NCBI GenBank assembly: GCA_965223435.1
Contig: CBDCWQ010000022.1
Location: forward strand, 806,001-870,000
Direction: 5' to 3'
Source: CBDCWQ01 sp965223435
GTDB taxonomy: Bacteria; Myxococcota; Kuafuiibacteriia; Kuafuiibacteriales; Kuafuiibacteriaceae
Length of the DNA: 64,000 bases
A program made the position numbers and the translations under genes. How positions within the stretch are numbered: position 1 is the stretch's first letter; the number at the start of each line of letters is the position of its first letter. Below, in pieces: positions 16,179-23,806 of the stretch. Under the pieces are notes generated by a model. It saw only the letters and a list, made by a program, of their open reading frames with translations. It was not told where the DNA came from and ran no database searches.

Positions 16179-17258
16179 TTATCGGTCTGGGGGATCGGAA
16201 GGTTGTGTGGATTTTCGCTTTTTTTTTGGACCCACCGCGCTGAGCCCGTCGAGCTCCTCGTACTCCTTCACGAGATTACCCATAAGTTTCGATAATTTAA
16301 CAATCGCCCGGCTATGGAGCCGCGACGTCCAAGATTTTGAAAGACCCAGCTTCTTCCCGACTTCTTGCAGGGAAAGCTCCTGGTAGTAGTACAGCTCGAG
16401 GACGGTCTTCTCCTGCTCTGGAAGCTTCGCCAACGCATCGCGGATCACCTGTCTGGCCTGCCCTATTTCGACGGCCGCCTCGACATCCAGGCTTTCGTCT
16501 TCGAGCTGAAGGCCATCCATGGCATCGAGCGCTGTGACGTAGATCGTCACCAAGCCCTCGACTGTTTCGGCCAACGCATCGATTTCGTCTTCGGCCGAGC
16601 GTTTGGCGTCGCGGGAGCCAAGCCGCTGGTCGTGTACGCTTGTGAGGTACAAATTGGCGCGCGCGGCAAACCGGTGCCGGTGGTACTCGGTGCGACTCAC
16701 CCAGCCCATGCTGCGAAGGCCATCGTAGATTGCGCCTCGGACCCGGTAGTAGGCGAAGGTCATGAAATTGGCGCCGTAACGAATATCGAAACGTTCGGCG
16801 GCCTCGAGCAGTCCGACCATTCCGTACCCAACCAGGTCATCGAAGCCAATGTTCTGAGACAACGAACGCTTGATTTTGCCCGCAATCGACCGAACGTAAG
16901 GCTCGTAGCGCTCGACCATCGCCTCGCGCGACATCCCCGCATCCGGGGGCGCTAAAGATCGATACTCCCGACTATCCGACGTACCCGAAGCGACCTTGGA
17001 GCCGGTTTTGCCGGCGACCTTGCCTGGGGGAGACCCGGTGTTTGTCTTGGCTTTCGCCTTGCCGGTCTTGTCGGCCACCTTGGGCCGGGAAGACCCGGTG
17101 TTCGTCTTGGCTTTCGCCGCACCCGAAGCGGTGCCGGTTTTGCCGGCGGCCCTCTTGCCGGGCCCCGGGTTCGCTTTCGCTTTCGTCTTGCCGGAAGAAG
17201 GGCCCGCCGGCGCGGCGACCGCGTCCTTTTTTCGGGGTGCCTTGCCTTTTTGCGTCAA
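16179..17258 (-). CDS. FliA-family (sigma-28 type) RNA polymerase sigma factor with low-complexity N-terminus
   Basis: A 359-residue protein from TTG 17258, which follows the upstream gene's TAG by four bases with an AAGGGG site. Residues 1-97 are a Lys/Thr/Gly/Ala-rich unstructured region containing KAKTNTGSxxxKVAxKTG repeats. Residues about 110-195 form sigma region 2 (YEPYVRSIAGKIKRSL, GFDDLVGYGMVGLLEAAERFD, ANFMTFAYYRVRGAIYDGLR). The C-terminal region 4 helix-turn-helix (LPEQEKTVLELYYYQELSLQEVGKKLGLSKSWTSRLHSRAI) is intact. FliA/WhiG-type factors read GCCGATAA-like -10 sites. Its place inside a T3SS module suggests it transcribes T3SS genes rather than flagella. Confidence 0.85.
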   Translation of the reverse strand: MTQKGKAPRKKDAVAAPAGPSSGKTKAKANPGPGKRAAGKTGTASGAAKAKTNTGSSRPKVADKTGKAKAKTNTGSPPGKVAGKTGSKVASGTSDSREYRSLAPPDAGMSREAMVERYEPYVRSIAGKIKRSLSQNIGFDDLVGYGMVGLLEAAERFDIRYGANFMTFAYYRVRGAIYDGLRSMGWVSRTEYHRHRFAARANLYLTSVHDQRLGSRDAKRSAEDEIDALAETVEGLVTIYVTALDAMDGLQLEDESLDVEAAVEIGQARQVIRDALAKLPEQEKTVLELYYYQELSLQEVGKKLGLSKSWTSRLHSRAIVKLSKLMGNLVKEYEELDGLSAVGPKKKRKSTQPSDPPDR

Positions 17259-17262
17259 GGCA

Positions 17263-17685
17263 CTACCCCTTCGCCGCCAGGCGTTTGAACTGTGCAGAAA
17301 GACGTTTTGCCAGCGCTGGATCGCGGTCAATGACGTCGGTCACCGCATCTTCCAACTCTTGCTCGGCCTCATCTTCAGAGTCTCCGTCACCTTTCTTTTT
17401 GCGTCGTTTGAACCGCGGAAACCGCTCCTCGATCACCAGGGCGACAAACTCCTTGGTCGCCTCCCTTTGGGTGAGGCGACCATCCGCGTAGCGTGCCGCG
17501 ATCTCTTTGGTCTTTTTGGTCAAGGCCGAATGAAGAACAACTTTGGCCTGCTCCGCTCGAGCGGCGTCCGTCCCCTGGGTAACAGCGGGCCCGGAGCTCT
17601 TTTCGGTCCGACCCGTTTTTTGCGCGCCCTGGGTCTTGGAGGGCCCAAAAGGGCCCCGACCACCACCACCACCAATCCGGGGCAT
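17263..17685 (-). CDS. Unknown small basic protein in the T3SS cluster
   Basis: A 140-residue protein. It begins with a Gly-rich stretch (MPRIGGGGGRG), has an unstructured Ser/Thr/Gln region to about residue 45, and then a helical domain (KVVLHSALTKKTKEIAARYADGRLTQREATKEFVALVIEERFPRF) followed by a basic RRKKKGDGD and an acidic tail. The stop is 2 bp from the next gene's start and its own start is 2 bp from the upstream TPR gene, so it is in one operon. A T3SS-related role is only inferred from context. I do not recognise a family. Confidence 0.6.
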   Translation of the reverse strand: MPRIGGGGGRGPFGPSKTQGAQKTGRTEKSSGPAVTQGTDAARAEQAKVVLHSALTKKTKEIAARYADGRLTQREATKEFVALVIEERFPRFKRRKKKGDGDSEDEAEQELEDAVTDVIDRDPALAKRLSAQFKRLAAKG

Positions 17686-17687
17686 GC

Positions 17688-18101
17688 CTAAACCACCCCT
17701 GCCGCCAGTCCGTCGAGAATGGCCTCAGCGAAACGACCCGCATCTCCATCCGGATCCATCTCACTGGCCCTTTTGAGCGCGGCTTTGGCTTCATCCTTGC
17801 GTTTGAGCTGCAACAGCGCCTCACCAATATGCGCCTGCGCCAGGGCGCTCGACGCCTCTCGGGCCAAGGCCTCGCGGTGAAACTTGAGGGCTCGCTCGAA
17901 ACGGCCGCGGCTAAAGTGAAGGTTACCGAGGCAAATCAGGGGAACATCGCTGTGCGGGAGCAGGGCGGCCACTCCGGCAAAAATTTCTTCAGCTTCGCGA
18001 ACCTTCTCCATCTCGAGGTACAAAGAACCTGCCTCGAGCAGAAGGACCACTTCGGCCTGTTCGACTTCGATAAGGCCTTGAATGCGTTCCGAATCGGCCA
18101 T
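17688..18101 (-). CDS. TPR protein, candidate T3SS chaperone (SycD/LcrH-like)
   Basis: A 137-residue protein built of about three TPR units (LLEAGSLYLEMEKVREAEEIFAGV, LGNLHFSRGRFERALKFHREAL, AHIGEALLQLKRKDEAKAALKRA). Length and all-helical design match class II T3SS chaperones of the SycD/LcrH type, which hold translocator proteins in the cytoplasm. The next gene upstream on the same strand encodes a candidate T3SS secreted protein, which would be the natural client. A perfect 9-bp hairpin lies between the two genes. TPR proteins with other jobs are possible, so the chaperone call is inference from size and neighbours. Confidence 0.6.
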   Translation of the reverse strand: MADSERIQGLIEVEQAEVVLLLEAGSLYLEMEKVREAEEIFAGVAALLPHSDVPLICLGNLHFSRGRFERALKFHREALAREASSALAQAHIGEALLQLKRKDEAKAALKRASEMDPDGDAGRFAEAILDGLAAGVV

Positions 18102-18194
18102 TCGCGAAACTCTAACGTGGGCGGACAGACTCCGTCTACTGTTCTGTCCGCCCGGATCTGGTCGAAGGGCACGTTTTCTCGCTGAGCCTTTGGG

Positions 18195-18222
18195 CCCGGG
18201 AGCCCTGAAAGAAGCTCCCGGG
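18195..18222 (-). terminator. Strong hairpin between two T3SS-cluster genes
   Basis: CCCGGGAGC (18195-18203) and GCTCCCGGG (18214-18222) form a perfect 9-bp stem with a 10-nt loop. It lies between the stop of the putative secreted protein (18247) and the TPR gene. No T-run follows, so it is more likely a processing or partial-termination signal that tunes the amount of the secreted protein relative to the downstream genes than a full intrinsic terminator. Confidence 0.5.
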
Positions 18223-18246
18223 GTATTGGCCGCGCATAGACTATGA

Positions 18247-18858
18247 CTATCGCACGTTGTTCATCGAGTTCTTGGCCGCATCGTGCTTGGTCTTCATGAT
18301 GTTCGAAATCAGCGTAAACTGTCGGGTATCCTGCTGGATCGTCTGCTGGAGCTGCAAATACTGCAGGTTGAAGCTGCTTTGGAACTCTGCCATTTGGCGC
18401 GTGGCCTGCATCATGCCGTTGAACGAGTCGGACGCGCCGCTCGCTGCAGAACCCTGAACACCGGCATTTGCGCCACCCGAAAAATTGGAGGGTGACTGCC
18501 CAAGGGCGGTGTTGAGCCCTGGCCCTGGCCCAGGCAAACCAATGACGCCCGAGCCCGCCGCCGGCCCGGCCCCTGCGGAGCCCAAACCGGATACACTCGA
18601 GCCGTAGCTGGCCCCTGCCGAGCCCCCGAGGCTACCCGCCACCCCGGTCGCCGTGTTCGCCCCCGCAATGGCGGCAGAGATGATCGAGCCTGCGGGCAGA
18701 AGCGGCGCCGCGACCTTAAGGCCGTCGACCACAACATTGCCGACCCGGGCGAGGCCATTGTGAAGCGCACGCCCAAAATCCGTCCTCGGCGTTTGCCGGG
18801 TGGTGGTCGCCACCGTGGAAAGGCGAATTCGACTCTGACGAATTTCATTGTTAGCCAT
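18247..18858 (-). CDS. Putative T3SS-associated secreted/translocator-like protein
   Basis: A 203-residue protein. Residues about 1-40 are basic, about 45-75 are hydrophobic (VDGLKVAAPLLPAGSIISAAIAGANTA), and about 75-140 are Gly/Ser/Ala-rich and unstructured. The C-terminal 60 residues form an amphipathic Gln-rich helix (MAEFQSSFNLQYLQLQQTIQ, then FTLISNIMKTKHDAAKNSMNNVR). The pattern resembles T3SS extracellular filament or translocator proteins and a family found beside sctI in myxobacterial T3SS clusters. There is no Sec signal. An AAGGGAG site precedes ATG 18858. It is the first gene of the minus-strand cluster. The call rests on context plus helix pattern, and no specific family name is secure. 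Confidence 0.5.
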   Translation of the reverse strand: MANNEIRQSRIRLSTVATTTRQTPRTDFGRALHNGLARVGNVVVDGLKVAAPLLPAGSIISAAIAGANTATGVAGSLGGSAGASYGSSVSGLGSAGAGPAAGSGVIGLPGPGPGLNTALGQSPSNFSGGANAGVQGSAASGASDSFNGMMQATRQMAEFQSSFNLQYLQLQQTIQQDTRQFTLISNIMKTKHDAAKNSMNNVR

Positions 18859-19211
18859 GGATGTTCTCCCTTAGATCGTTTTAGAGCCAAACCCTCACGA
18901 GGCGAGCCCCGCCAAACCCGACCGTTATCTTTCGTTGAAGGCATTATCGTCGCGCGCCCTCCAAGGTTGCCTAAAAAATCGGTCTCAATAGATAAGTATC
19001 GATAATGACGGCATGAATTCGCTCCTAGCCAACGCCCAAGACCCAGGACTTAAGGGAAACAAAGGGGCGCGCGGAAACCGATCTTGGTCCACGGTTGAGG
19101 AATGTTGCGTTCAGTCGCAACCTCCGCCCGCGAGACCATGACCGCCGTGCGCCCTCGCAGGGTTCGCTGCTTGCGAGAAAGCGGAGAATCATCATAAGCC
19201 AGAAGACCGCC
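18859..19211. other. Divergent intergenic region upstream of the T3SS cluster
   Basis: No gene is seen in these 353 bp between divergently oriented genes. It contains CGATAAT-like sequences on the minus strand (ATTATCGT at 18943-18950) and plus strand (CGATAAT at 19000-19006) that could be -10 elements for the FliA-type sigma factor, and an AT-rich stretch around 18975-19005. Confidence 0.5.
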
Positions 19212-19565
19212 ATGACCAACGACCAAGACGAACTCAAGAGCTTCAAAATCGCCGACATGCGGCGCTCGGAGATCCGTTCGTTTTCACGGGAAGCGTCAAA
19301 AAGCGGACGAAGCGCCCCAGAAGAACAGGTCTCACTAGGCTTCCCCGCCATCGAGCACCAGCTTGAAAACGGGGATCTCGAGGCGGTGGCCGAGATACTT
19401 CGTCCCTCGTACGAAAAGCTAGAGGCCCTTGAGCAATCCGGAGGTCTCAAAGAAAAAGCCAATGCCAAAAAGGCTCTGGCAGCCTACGAACGCACGGCCG
19501 ATCTGTTTGAGTACCTTTTCGATACCAAAAACAGTCTCGTCGAGGACGCACAGACAAAAAAGTAA
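19212..19565 (+). CDS. Unknown helical protein, 117 residues
   Basis: A protein of 117 residues from ATG 19212; the frame is open upstream, but MTNDQDELKSFKIADMRRSEIR is the natural N-terminus. It is highly charged and predicted helical throughout, with an acidic middle (IEHQLENGDLEAVAEILRPSYEKLEALEQ) and AKKALAAYERTADLFEYLF. No transmembrane segment, cysteine or catalytic motif is visible. It is divergent from the T3SS cluster, so it may be a regulator or unrelated. I do not recognise a family. Confidence 0.5.
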   Translation: MTNDQDELKSFKIADMRRSEIRSFSREASKSGRSAPEEQVSLGFPAIEHQLENGDLEAVAEILRPSYEKLEALEQSGGLKEKANAKKALAAYERTADLFEYLFDTKNSLVEDAQTKK

Positions 19566-19670
19566 ATGGGAGGCTCCCTCGGAGATTTCCACGACCAGCC
19601 CCTTCCCTCTGCAGCCCAAACCCCCGAGATGCCGGTGCCTTGGGTCTCATAAACCACCCACCGAGCGGCC

Positions 19671-19698
19671 TTGACACCACCGCGAGACTCGCTAAGCT
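19671..19698 (+). promoter_or_regulatory. Candidate sigma-70 promoter for the PhyH-FkbM pair
   Basis: TTGACA (19671-19676) is followed 16 bp later by TAAGCT (19693-19698). It would start transcription near 19705, right at the GTG chosen as start of the dioxygenase gene, which implies a very short or leaderless mRNA. The TTG of the -35 element is also an in-frame start for the gene, so start choice and promoter are linked. Confidence 0.35.
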
Positions 19699-19706
19699 CC
19701 CGCCCG

Positions 19707-20591
19707 GTGCGACTTCGAGAAATCGCGAAACAGCTCGCTCACACCGCCCCCTTGCCTGCCACGCTTGTCGACTTTGCGCGGTTTAAGGTGTCTCACTCGA
19801 GTCGGCTCTCGAGCCATTTGTCCGGAGACGCAAGTATTATTGCTCGTATTCGAAACAAAGGTTACATCGCGATAGAAAACTACGCGAGCGAGGACTACTG
19901 CAGGCGGTGCATCGCAGACATTGACCAAATGGTCGACTCGGGTGCGCCATACGTGCACCAGGCTTCCGATCTACGGGTATTTGGAGCAGAGACCCTTTCT
20001 GAGAACATCCGGCAGTTTGCTGAGGACCCCTATCTGGCCAACATGTCGGATCACTACAGCTGTGTCGAAACCGCCAACATCTTCACTTTGGGGGCCCGAC
20101 TGGTCCACCACGCAGGCAATGCCGGCTCCGGGGAAGGCTGGCACAAAGACATGGCCTTCCGCCAATTCAAGGCTTTGCTCTATCTCAACGACGTCGACGA
20201 GGACAACGGTCCTTTTCAACTGGTCGAGGGGTCTCACAAGGTTACCGAATACCTCAAAGACATGTGGCACGGCGGTCTCGGCTTTCACGAAATCCGATTC
20301 ACAGACGATCAAATCGAGCGCATGACCGCCGGCCATCCGGAACGGATTCGGTCGGTGACGGGAAAGCGCGGTACATTGATCTTGGTCGATACCGCGGTGA
20401 TTCACCGTGGCCGGCCACCCATCACCGGGATGCGGTATGCCCTCACAAACTACTTTATGGAGCGATACCAAGTCACCGAAGACATGATTCAACACTACAA
20501 TCCCGCCTCCCATGATAAGGTCCGCCGCCTGGGGCAAAATTGGGATTCCTTGCGAAGGCCAACCTCGAACCCCGCGAAAGGCATCAAATGA
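19707..20591 (+). CDS. Phytanoyl-CoA dioxygenase (PhyH) family protein
   Basis: A roughly 294-residue Fe(II)/2-oxoglutarate oxygenase of the PhyH type. The iron facial triad is visible as WHKDMAF (HxD) and a distal His in DTAVIHRGRPP, with the Arg of HRGRPP positioned to bind 2-oxoglutarate. The cupin strands LLYLNDVDEDNGPFQLVEGSHK are typical of the family. Substrates range from lipids to small metabolites, so none is named here. The start is uncertain: GTG 19707 (VRLREIAKQ) is used because the open TTG at 19671 overlaps a promoter-like element. The stop overlaps the FkbM gene start (ATGA), so the two are coupled. Confidence 0.85.
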   Translation: MRLREIAKQLAHTAPLPATLVDFARFKVSHSSRLSSHLSGDASIIARIRNKGYIAIENYASEDYCRRCIADIDQMVDSGAPYVHQASDLRVFGAETLSENIRQFAEDPYLANMSDHYSCVETANIFTLGARLVHHAGNAGSGEGWHKDMAFRQFKALLYLNDVDEDNGPFQLVEGSHKVTEYLKDMWHGGLGFHEIRFTDDQIERMTAGHPERIRSVTGKRGTLILVDTAVIHRGRPPITGMRYALTNYFMERYQVTEDMIQHYNPASHDKVRRLGQNWDSLRRPTSNPAKGIK

Positions 20592-21436
20592 GCATCACCA
20601 AGAAAATGCAGACGTTCTCATTCATGTTCAAGAAGAAACCATTCCAAGCCTTGGAGCTCTTGAACATCCGCATCGAGCGAGAGCTGGGCGTACCTCTTTT
20701 CTTTCTGTCGGTGCGGCGGCTGATGACCTATATTTTTGAGACGTTTACCACCCGTGATGTTCAAGGTGAGCTCGACGAGTACGGCAACTACTATCTTCGT
20801 TCATCGCTGATTCCCAAAGCCGCCACCGTGTTTTCGTTGGGCGTCGGCGACGACATTACCTTCGATCTGGCTTTTTTGGACCGGCATCCAAACGCAAAAC
20901 TCATACTCGTAGACCCCACCCCCAAGAGCCGCGATTTTCTCAAAGACCACAACCTTCCAGAAAACGTGCATTTTTCACCGGTTGCAGTCGCCGATCGAGA
21001 CGGAACCATCGATGTGTTCACCGACGATCTCGAGGATAGTCTCGACAAGACATCCAGCGTATCCATCTACAATCGCGGATTTCACAACAAATCCTTCAAG
21101 GTCGACTGCAAGAGCATCGGCACGCTGATGAAAGAATACGATGTCTCCCACATCGACGTTCTCAAGATGGACATCGAAGGAGCCGGAGTCACCGTCCTCA
21201 GCGCACTCCTGAACGCTGGTATCTACCCCACCCAGATTGCTGGCGAATTCGAGCGCCCAGAAAAGCTCAAGGACGTCTACGACTACCTGCGCACCTTGCA
21301 CGATTTGTTCTCACAGCTCAAAAATGCCGGTTACGAAATCTACCGAACTCGCCCCACAGACAAGGGCTGCCAAATCGAGATCGCCGCGGTCCGCCAAGGA
21401 CACAACGAAAGACAAGCAAACCCCACCTTGCACTAA
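20588..21436 (+). CDS. FkbM-family SAM-dependent methyltransferase
   Basis: The 282-residue protein starts at ATG 20588, overlapping the dioxygenase stop. A Rossmann methyltransferase core of the FkbM type is clear: FSLGVGDDITFDLAFLDRHP (about residues 80-99) with AKLILVDPTPKS as the next strand, VAVADRDGTIDVFTD, and the FkbM hallmark IDVLKMDIEGAG (about 182-193). FkbM enzymes methylate hydroxyl groups of sugars or small molecules, and often act on O-antigen or secondary metabolites. Together with the coupled PhyH oxygenase it may hydroxylate and then O-methylate a common substrate, for instance a surface glycan or lipid. This pairing is inference. Confidence 0.85.
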   Translation: MSITKKMQTFSFMFKKKPFQALELLNIRIERELGVPLFFLSVRRLMTYIFETFTTRDVQGELDEYGNYYLRSSLIPKAATVFSLGVGDDITFDLAFLDRHPNAKLILVDPTPKSRDFLKDHNLPENVHFSPVAVADRDGTIDVFTDDLEDSLDKTSSVSIYNRGFHNKSFKVDCKSIGTLMKEYDVSHIDVLKMDIEGAGVTVLSALLNAGIYPTQIAGEFERPEKLKDVYDYLRTLHDLFSQLKNAGYEIYRTRPTDKGCQIEIAAVRQGHNERQANPTLH

Positions 21437-21441
21437 CGAAC

Positions 21442-21636
21442 TCAAGGCTGTCGGCGAATAGCGATGTCGATTCCCGTTTTCATTTCCATTCTCGGATAGA
21501 CTTCTCTCTCTTCGGTGACGGTTTGCTTGGTTTCACGATGCCGTTGTTGAATTCTTGCGGTTTTGGCAGAACTCAAGAGAATCGCGGCGAGTTCCTTGCC
21601 CTCGTCCATCATGGGCGAGATCCAAAATTTTGACAC
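21442..21636 (-). pseudogene. Possible short gene remnant (PilZ-like start)
   Basis: A 64-codon frame on the minus strand has coding-like codon use (Lys/Glu-rich, C or G at third positions) and contains EEREVYPRMEMKTGIDIAI, which faintly resembles the RxxxR start of PilZ c-di-GMP-binding domains. It is cut short by a stop after about 25 residues of such a domain, so it could be a truncated gene. Nothing else in 21437-21805 looks coding. Confidence 0.25.
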
Positions 21637-21805
21637 CCTGCGATGGGGAACACCCTCAAACCCACTGAGACCCGAAGCCGACGGTTTCGCGCTGAGGCTT
21701 TGTCGTCCAGGTCGCCATCAAATCCGCAATGCGTCTTGGGTGCGTATGCAAATTTGGGTTTGCATTGTGACCCTGCCGATCTAAGTGTAAACAAGGTGGT
21801 TGGAT

Positions 21806-22828
21806 TTGGGGGTTCTTGCGTGGAACAGACATCGGTGGCCCCTCGTTCTTGTTGCTTTTGCGCTCTTGAGAATTGCCCCCGCCCGCGGTCGGCCTCCAAT
21901 TTCGAGCGACGTCCTACGGAGCGCCTCCCGCTTTGCAACCTGGCAAGGCATTGAGCCCGACAAATGGGGCACCGTCTGGTTGCTCAAGCGCTACGTTTCG
22001 CCGGACGCTTACTTTATTCTAGCCCCCCCCAATACGTCGCTGCCGAGCGATGCGGTCCCCTTCGACGTGCCGGGCGCTGAGATTGGTCGAACAAAAGCGT
22101 CGTCCATGTTTCGTCGCCTAAAGCAAACTTTGGCCCTGCGTGGCCATGCCCTCGATGCGCTGGACGAAATCATTCACGATGTGGAGGTCAATATTTGGGA
22201 TGTGCCGAGCCATCCGAGATCTCAGTGGTTCGAGTCACTCTATCGCGATCTACAGGCCCGATATGCGAGGGACAGCGTGCCCGTCGACTGTTACCTCACG
22301 TTCTTTGATCGTGCACTCGATTTGCTCCAGAACCCCGAACACACGGCACACAGGTACCAACAAGAGCTTTCACTTCGCTCGGAATGTCCTGGGACAACAA
22401 AACCCAAGACGTCATTCGTTCAGGCGCGCGGCCACCTCGACATCCTGCGAACCATCAGTCTGGGCCACGCCGTTGTGTTTGTAGATGTTCGTGAAGAACA
22501 GGAGTTCGACGAAGTGCACCTCCCTGGGGCAAGGTGGCTGCGACTGCGTGACGTCAGCGCACAAACCGTAACCCAGTTCAAAAAGGCCGACCTGGTGGTG
22601 CCCTACTGCGTGAAGGACTTTCGCGGCTTTGAGGTCGCCAAGGCGATGAAGCAGCTTGGACTGACGCGCGTGGCGACCTTGAGTCCCAATGGCCTACGCG
22701 GCTGGATAGCGGCGGGTCTGCCGGTGGTGATGAGCGGACGCAGCACTGAGGCGCAGGCGACAGCGGCGCTGATGCGATGTGCCACCGAGCCCATACGCTG
22801 TTTAGAGTCGCTGGAACGAGATCAATAG
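21806..22828 (+). CDS. Exported ChrB-like and rhodanese two-domain protein
   Basis: About 340 residues. The N-terminus has a Sec signal (HRWPLVLVAFALLRIAPARG). I chose TTG 21806 because AAGGTGG (21793-21799) ends 6 bp upstream; an in-frame TTG at 21800 is too close to it. Residues about 50-130 match the ChrB C-terminal (chromate-resistance) domain (KWGTVWLLKRYVSPDAYFIL, DEIIHDVEVNIWD), but the usual Cys of this family lies in a stretch that here reads RTKASSMFRR. Residues about 210-310 are a rhodanese domain with VFVDVREEQEFDEVHLPGA and active-site Cys in PYCVKDFRG. The rhodanese Cys should carry a persulfide; the ChrB part is likely non-catalytic. First gene of the RHS block. Confidence 0.75.
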   Translation: MGVLAWNRHRWPLVLVAFALLRIAPARGRPPISSDVLRSASRFATWQGIEPDKWGTVWLLKRYVSPDAYFILAPPNTSLPSDAVPFDVPGAEIGRTKASSMFRRLKQTLALRGHALDALDEIIHDVEVNIWDVPSHPRSQWFESLYRDLQARYARDSVPVDCYLTFFDRALDLLQNPEHTAHRYQQELSLRSECPGTTKPKTSFVQARGHLDILRTISLGHAVVFVDVREEQEFDEVHLPGARWLRLRDVSAQTVTQFKKADLVVPYCVKDFRGFEVAKAMKQLGLTRVATLSPNGLRGWIAAGLPVVMSGRSTEAQATAALMRCATEPIRCLESLERDQ

Positions 22829-22897
22829 GGTGAGGTGCCGAGGGTTCATGAGATCGGCGACGACGTCGGCTCTTGTTCACGCGAAAGTGAGGGCACG

Positions 22898-23806
22898 GTG
22901 CTCATAAAACGTTTCTTCGGTGCGCGAGTTGCGATTGCCGTTTTTGCTTGCGCCCTCGCTTCCCCGGCGCAGGGCGGACTGCCCCGAGGGCTGCTCACCG
23001 TAGGGTACGACGGCGCGGCGTGGTACGCGTTCCTCGTGCAAGCAGATGACGGGCCTTGGACGAAGCTAGAGGTTGCGCCCAATCTCGTCGGATTGACTTG
23101 GCAGCGCTCCAAAGACCGATTGATCATCAAAGCGAGCGACCAACGACTCTACCAATACCACCTGAAAAGCGGGGTTCTCGACTCGATGCCATCTTTCGAT
23201 AAACGAAGCTATACGCAGCTTCGTTCCCACGCCGATGGCTTTGTCATGGTTGAGCTCGTTGACGGCAGGAGCCGAAACACGAAGCTCATTGGTGTTTCTG
23301 GGTCGCATGATGCGAAGGTCGCCCTCAATCAGGACGGCGCTCAGTTTCATCCGTATGCCCGCGACAAGCAAATGTTCTATTCTCACCTTTCATGCCGTGT
23401 TGAGTGCGAACCTCTGATTCAAGAAATCTGGCAAAAAGATCTTGTGACACAGAAGACGAAGCAGCTGACCCTCCTCAATGCAACGAGCTATCTACACTCG
23501 GTCGATGGCGAGGCCCGCTATGGGTTCTTGAGCTCCAATCAGCGGGGCAACTATCACCTTGCTCGGCTTGAGGTTGCGACCGGGAAAGTTGTATGGCTGA
23601 CCGAGGGCAGGGTGACGGACAGTTTTCCGAGCTACACGACACGCAAAGACCTGTATTTCATTCGCCGCACCCCCGCCGGCACCAAAATCATGAGAATGTC
23701 AAAACGCGCAGCGCTCAGGGGCCAGTCTCCAAAGACGGTACCACTACAAGAAATCGCACTTCCCCACTCGGTGCGTAAAGTTCGTTACTTGGAGTTTTTC
23801 AATTGA
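22898..23806 (+). CDS. Exported TolB-like beta-propeller protein
   Basis: A 302-residue protein from GTG 22898, which has a GAGGG site upstream. A Sec signal (VLIKRFFGARVAIAVFACALASPAQG) precedes a mature part of repeated four-stranded blades (SKDRLIIKASDQRLYQYHLKSG, DKQMFYSHLSCRVECEP, QEIWQKDLVTQKTKQLTLLN, HLARLEVATGKVVWLTEG). The spacing matches TolB/WD40-like propellers that act as periplasmic or outer-membrane protein scaffolds. Its stop overlaps the next start (TTGA at 23803-23806), so translation is coupled to the FlgD-Ig gene. The partner is not known. Confidence 0.7.
   Translation: MLIKRFFGARVAIAVFACALASPAQGGLPRGLLTVGYDGAAWYAFLVQADDGPWTKLEVAPNLVGLTWQRSKDRLIIKASDQRLYQYHLKSGVLDSMPSFDKRSYTQLRSHADGFVMVELVDGRSRNTKLIGVSGSHDAKVALNQDGAQFHPYARDKQMFYSHLSCRVECEPLIQEIWQKDLVTQKTKQLTLLNATSYLHSVDGEARYGFLSSNQRGNYHLARLEVATGKVVWLTEGRVTDSFPSYTTRKDLYFIRRTPAGTKIMRMSKRAALRGQSPKTVPLQEIALPHSVRKVRYLEFFN

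Noticed and set aside
19671..19706. TTG 19671 as start of the PhyH gene
   Set aside because: The TTG is part of a TTGACA promoter-like box and has no ribosome site; GTG 19707 is used instead, although neither start is certain.
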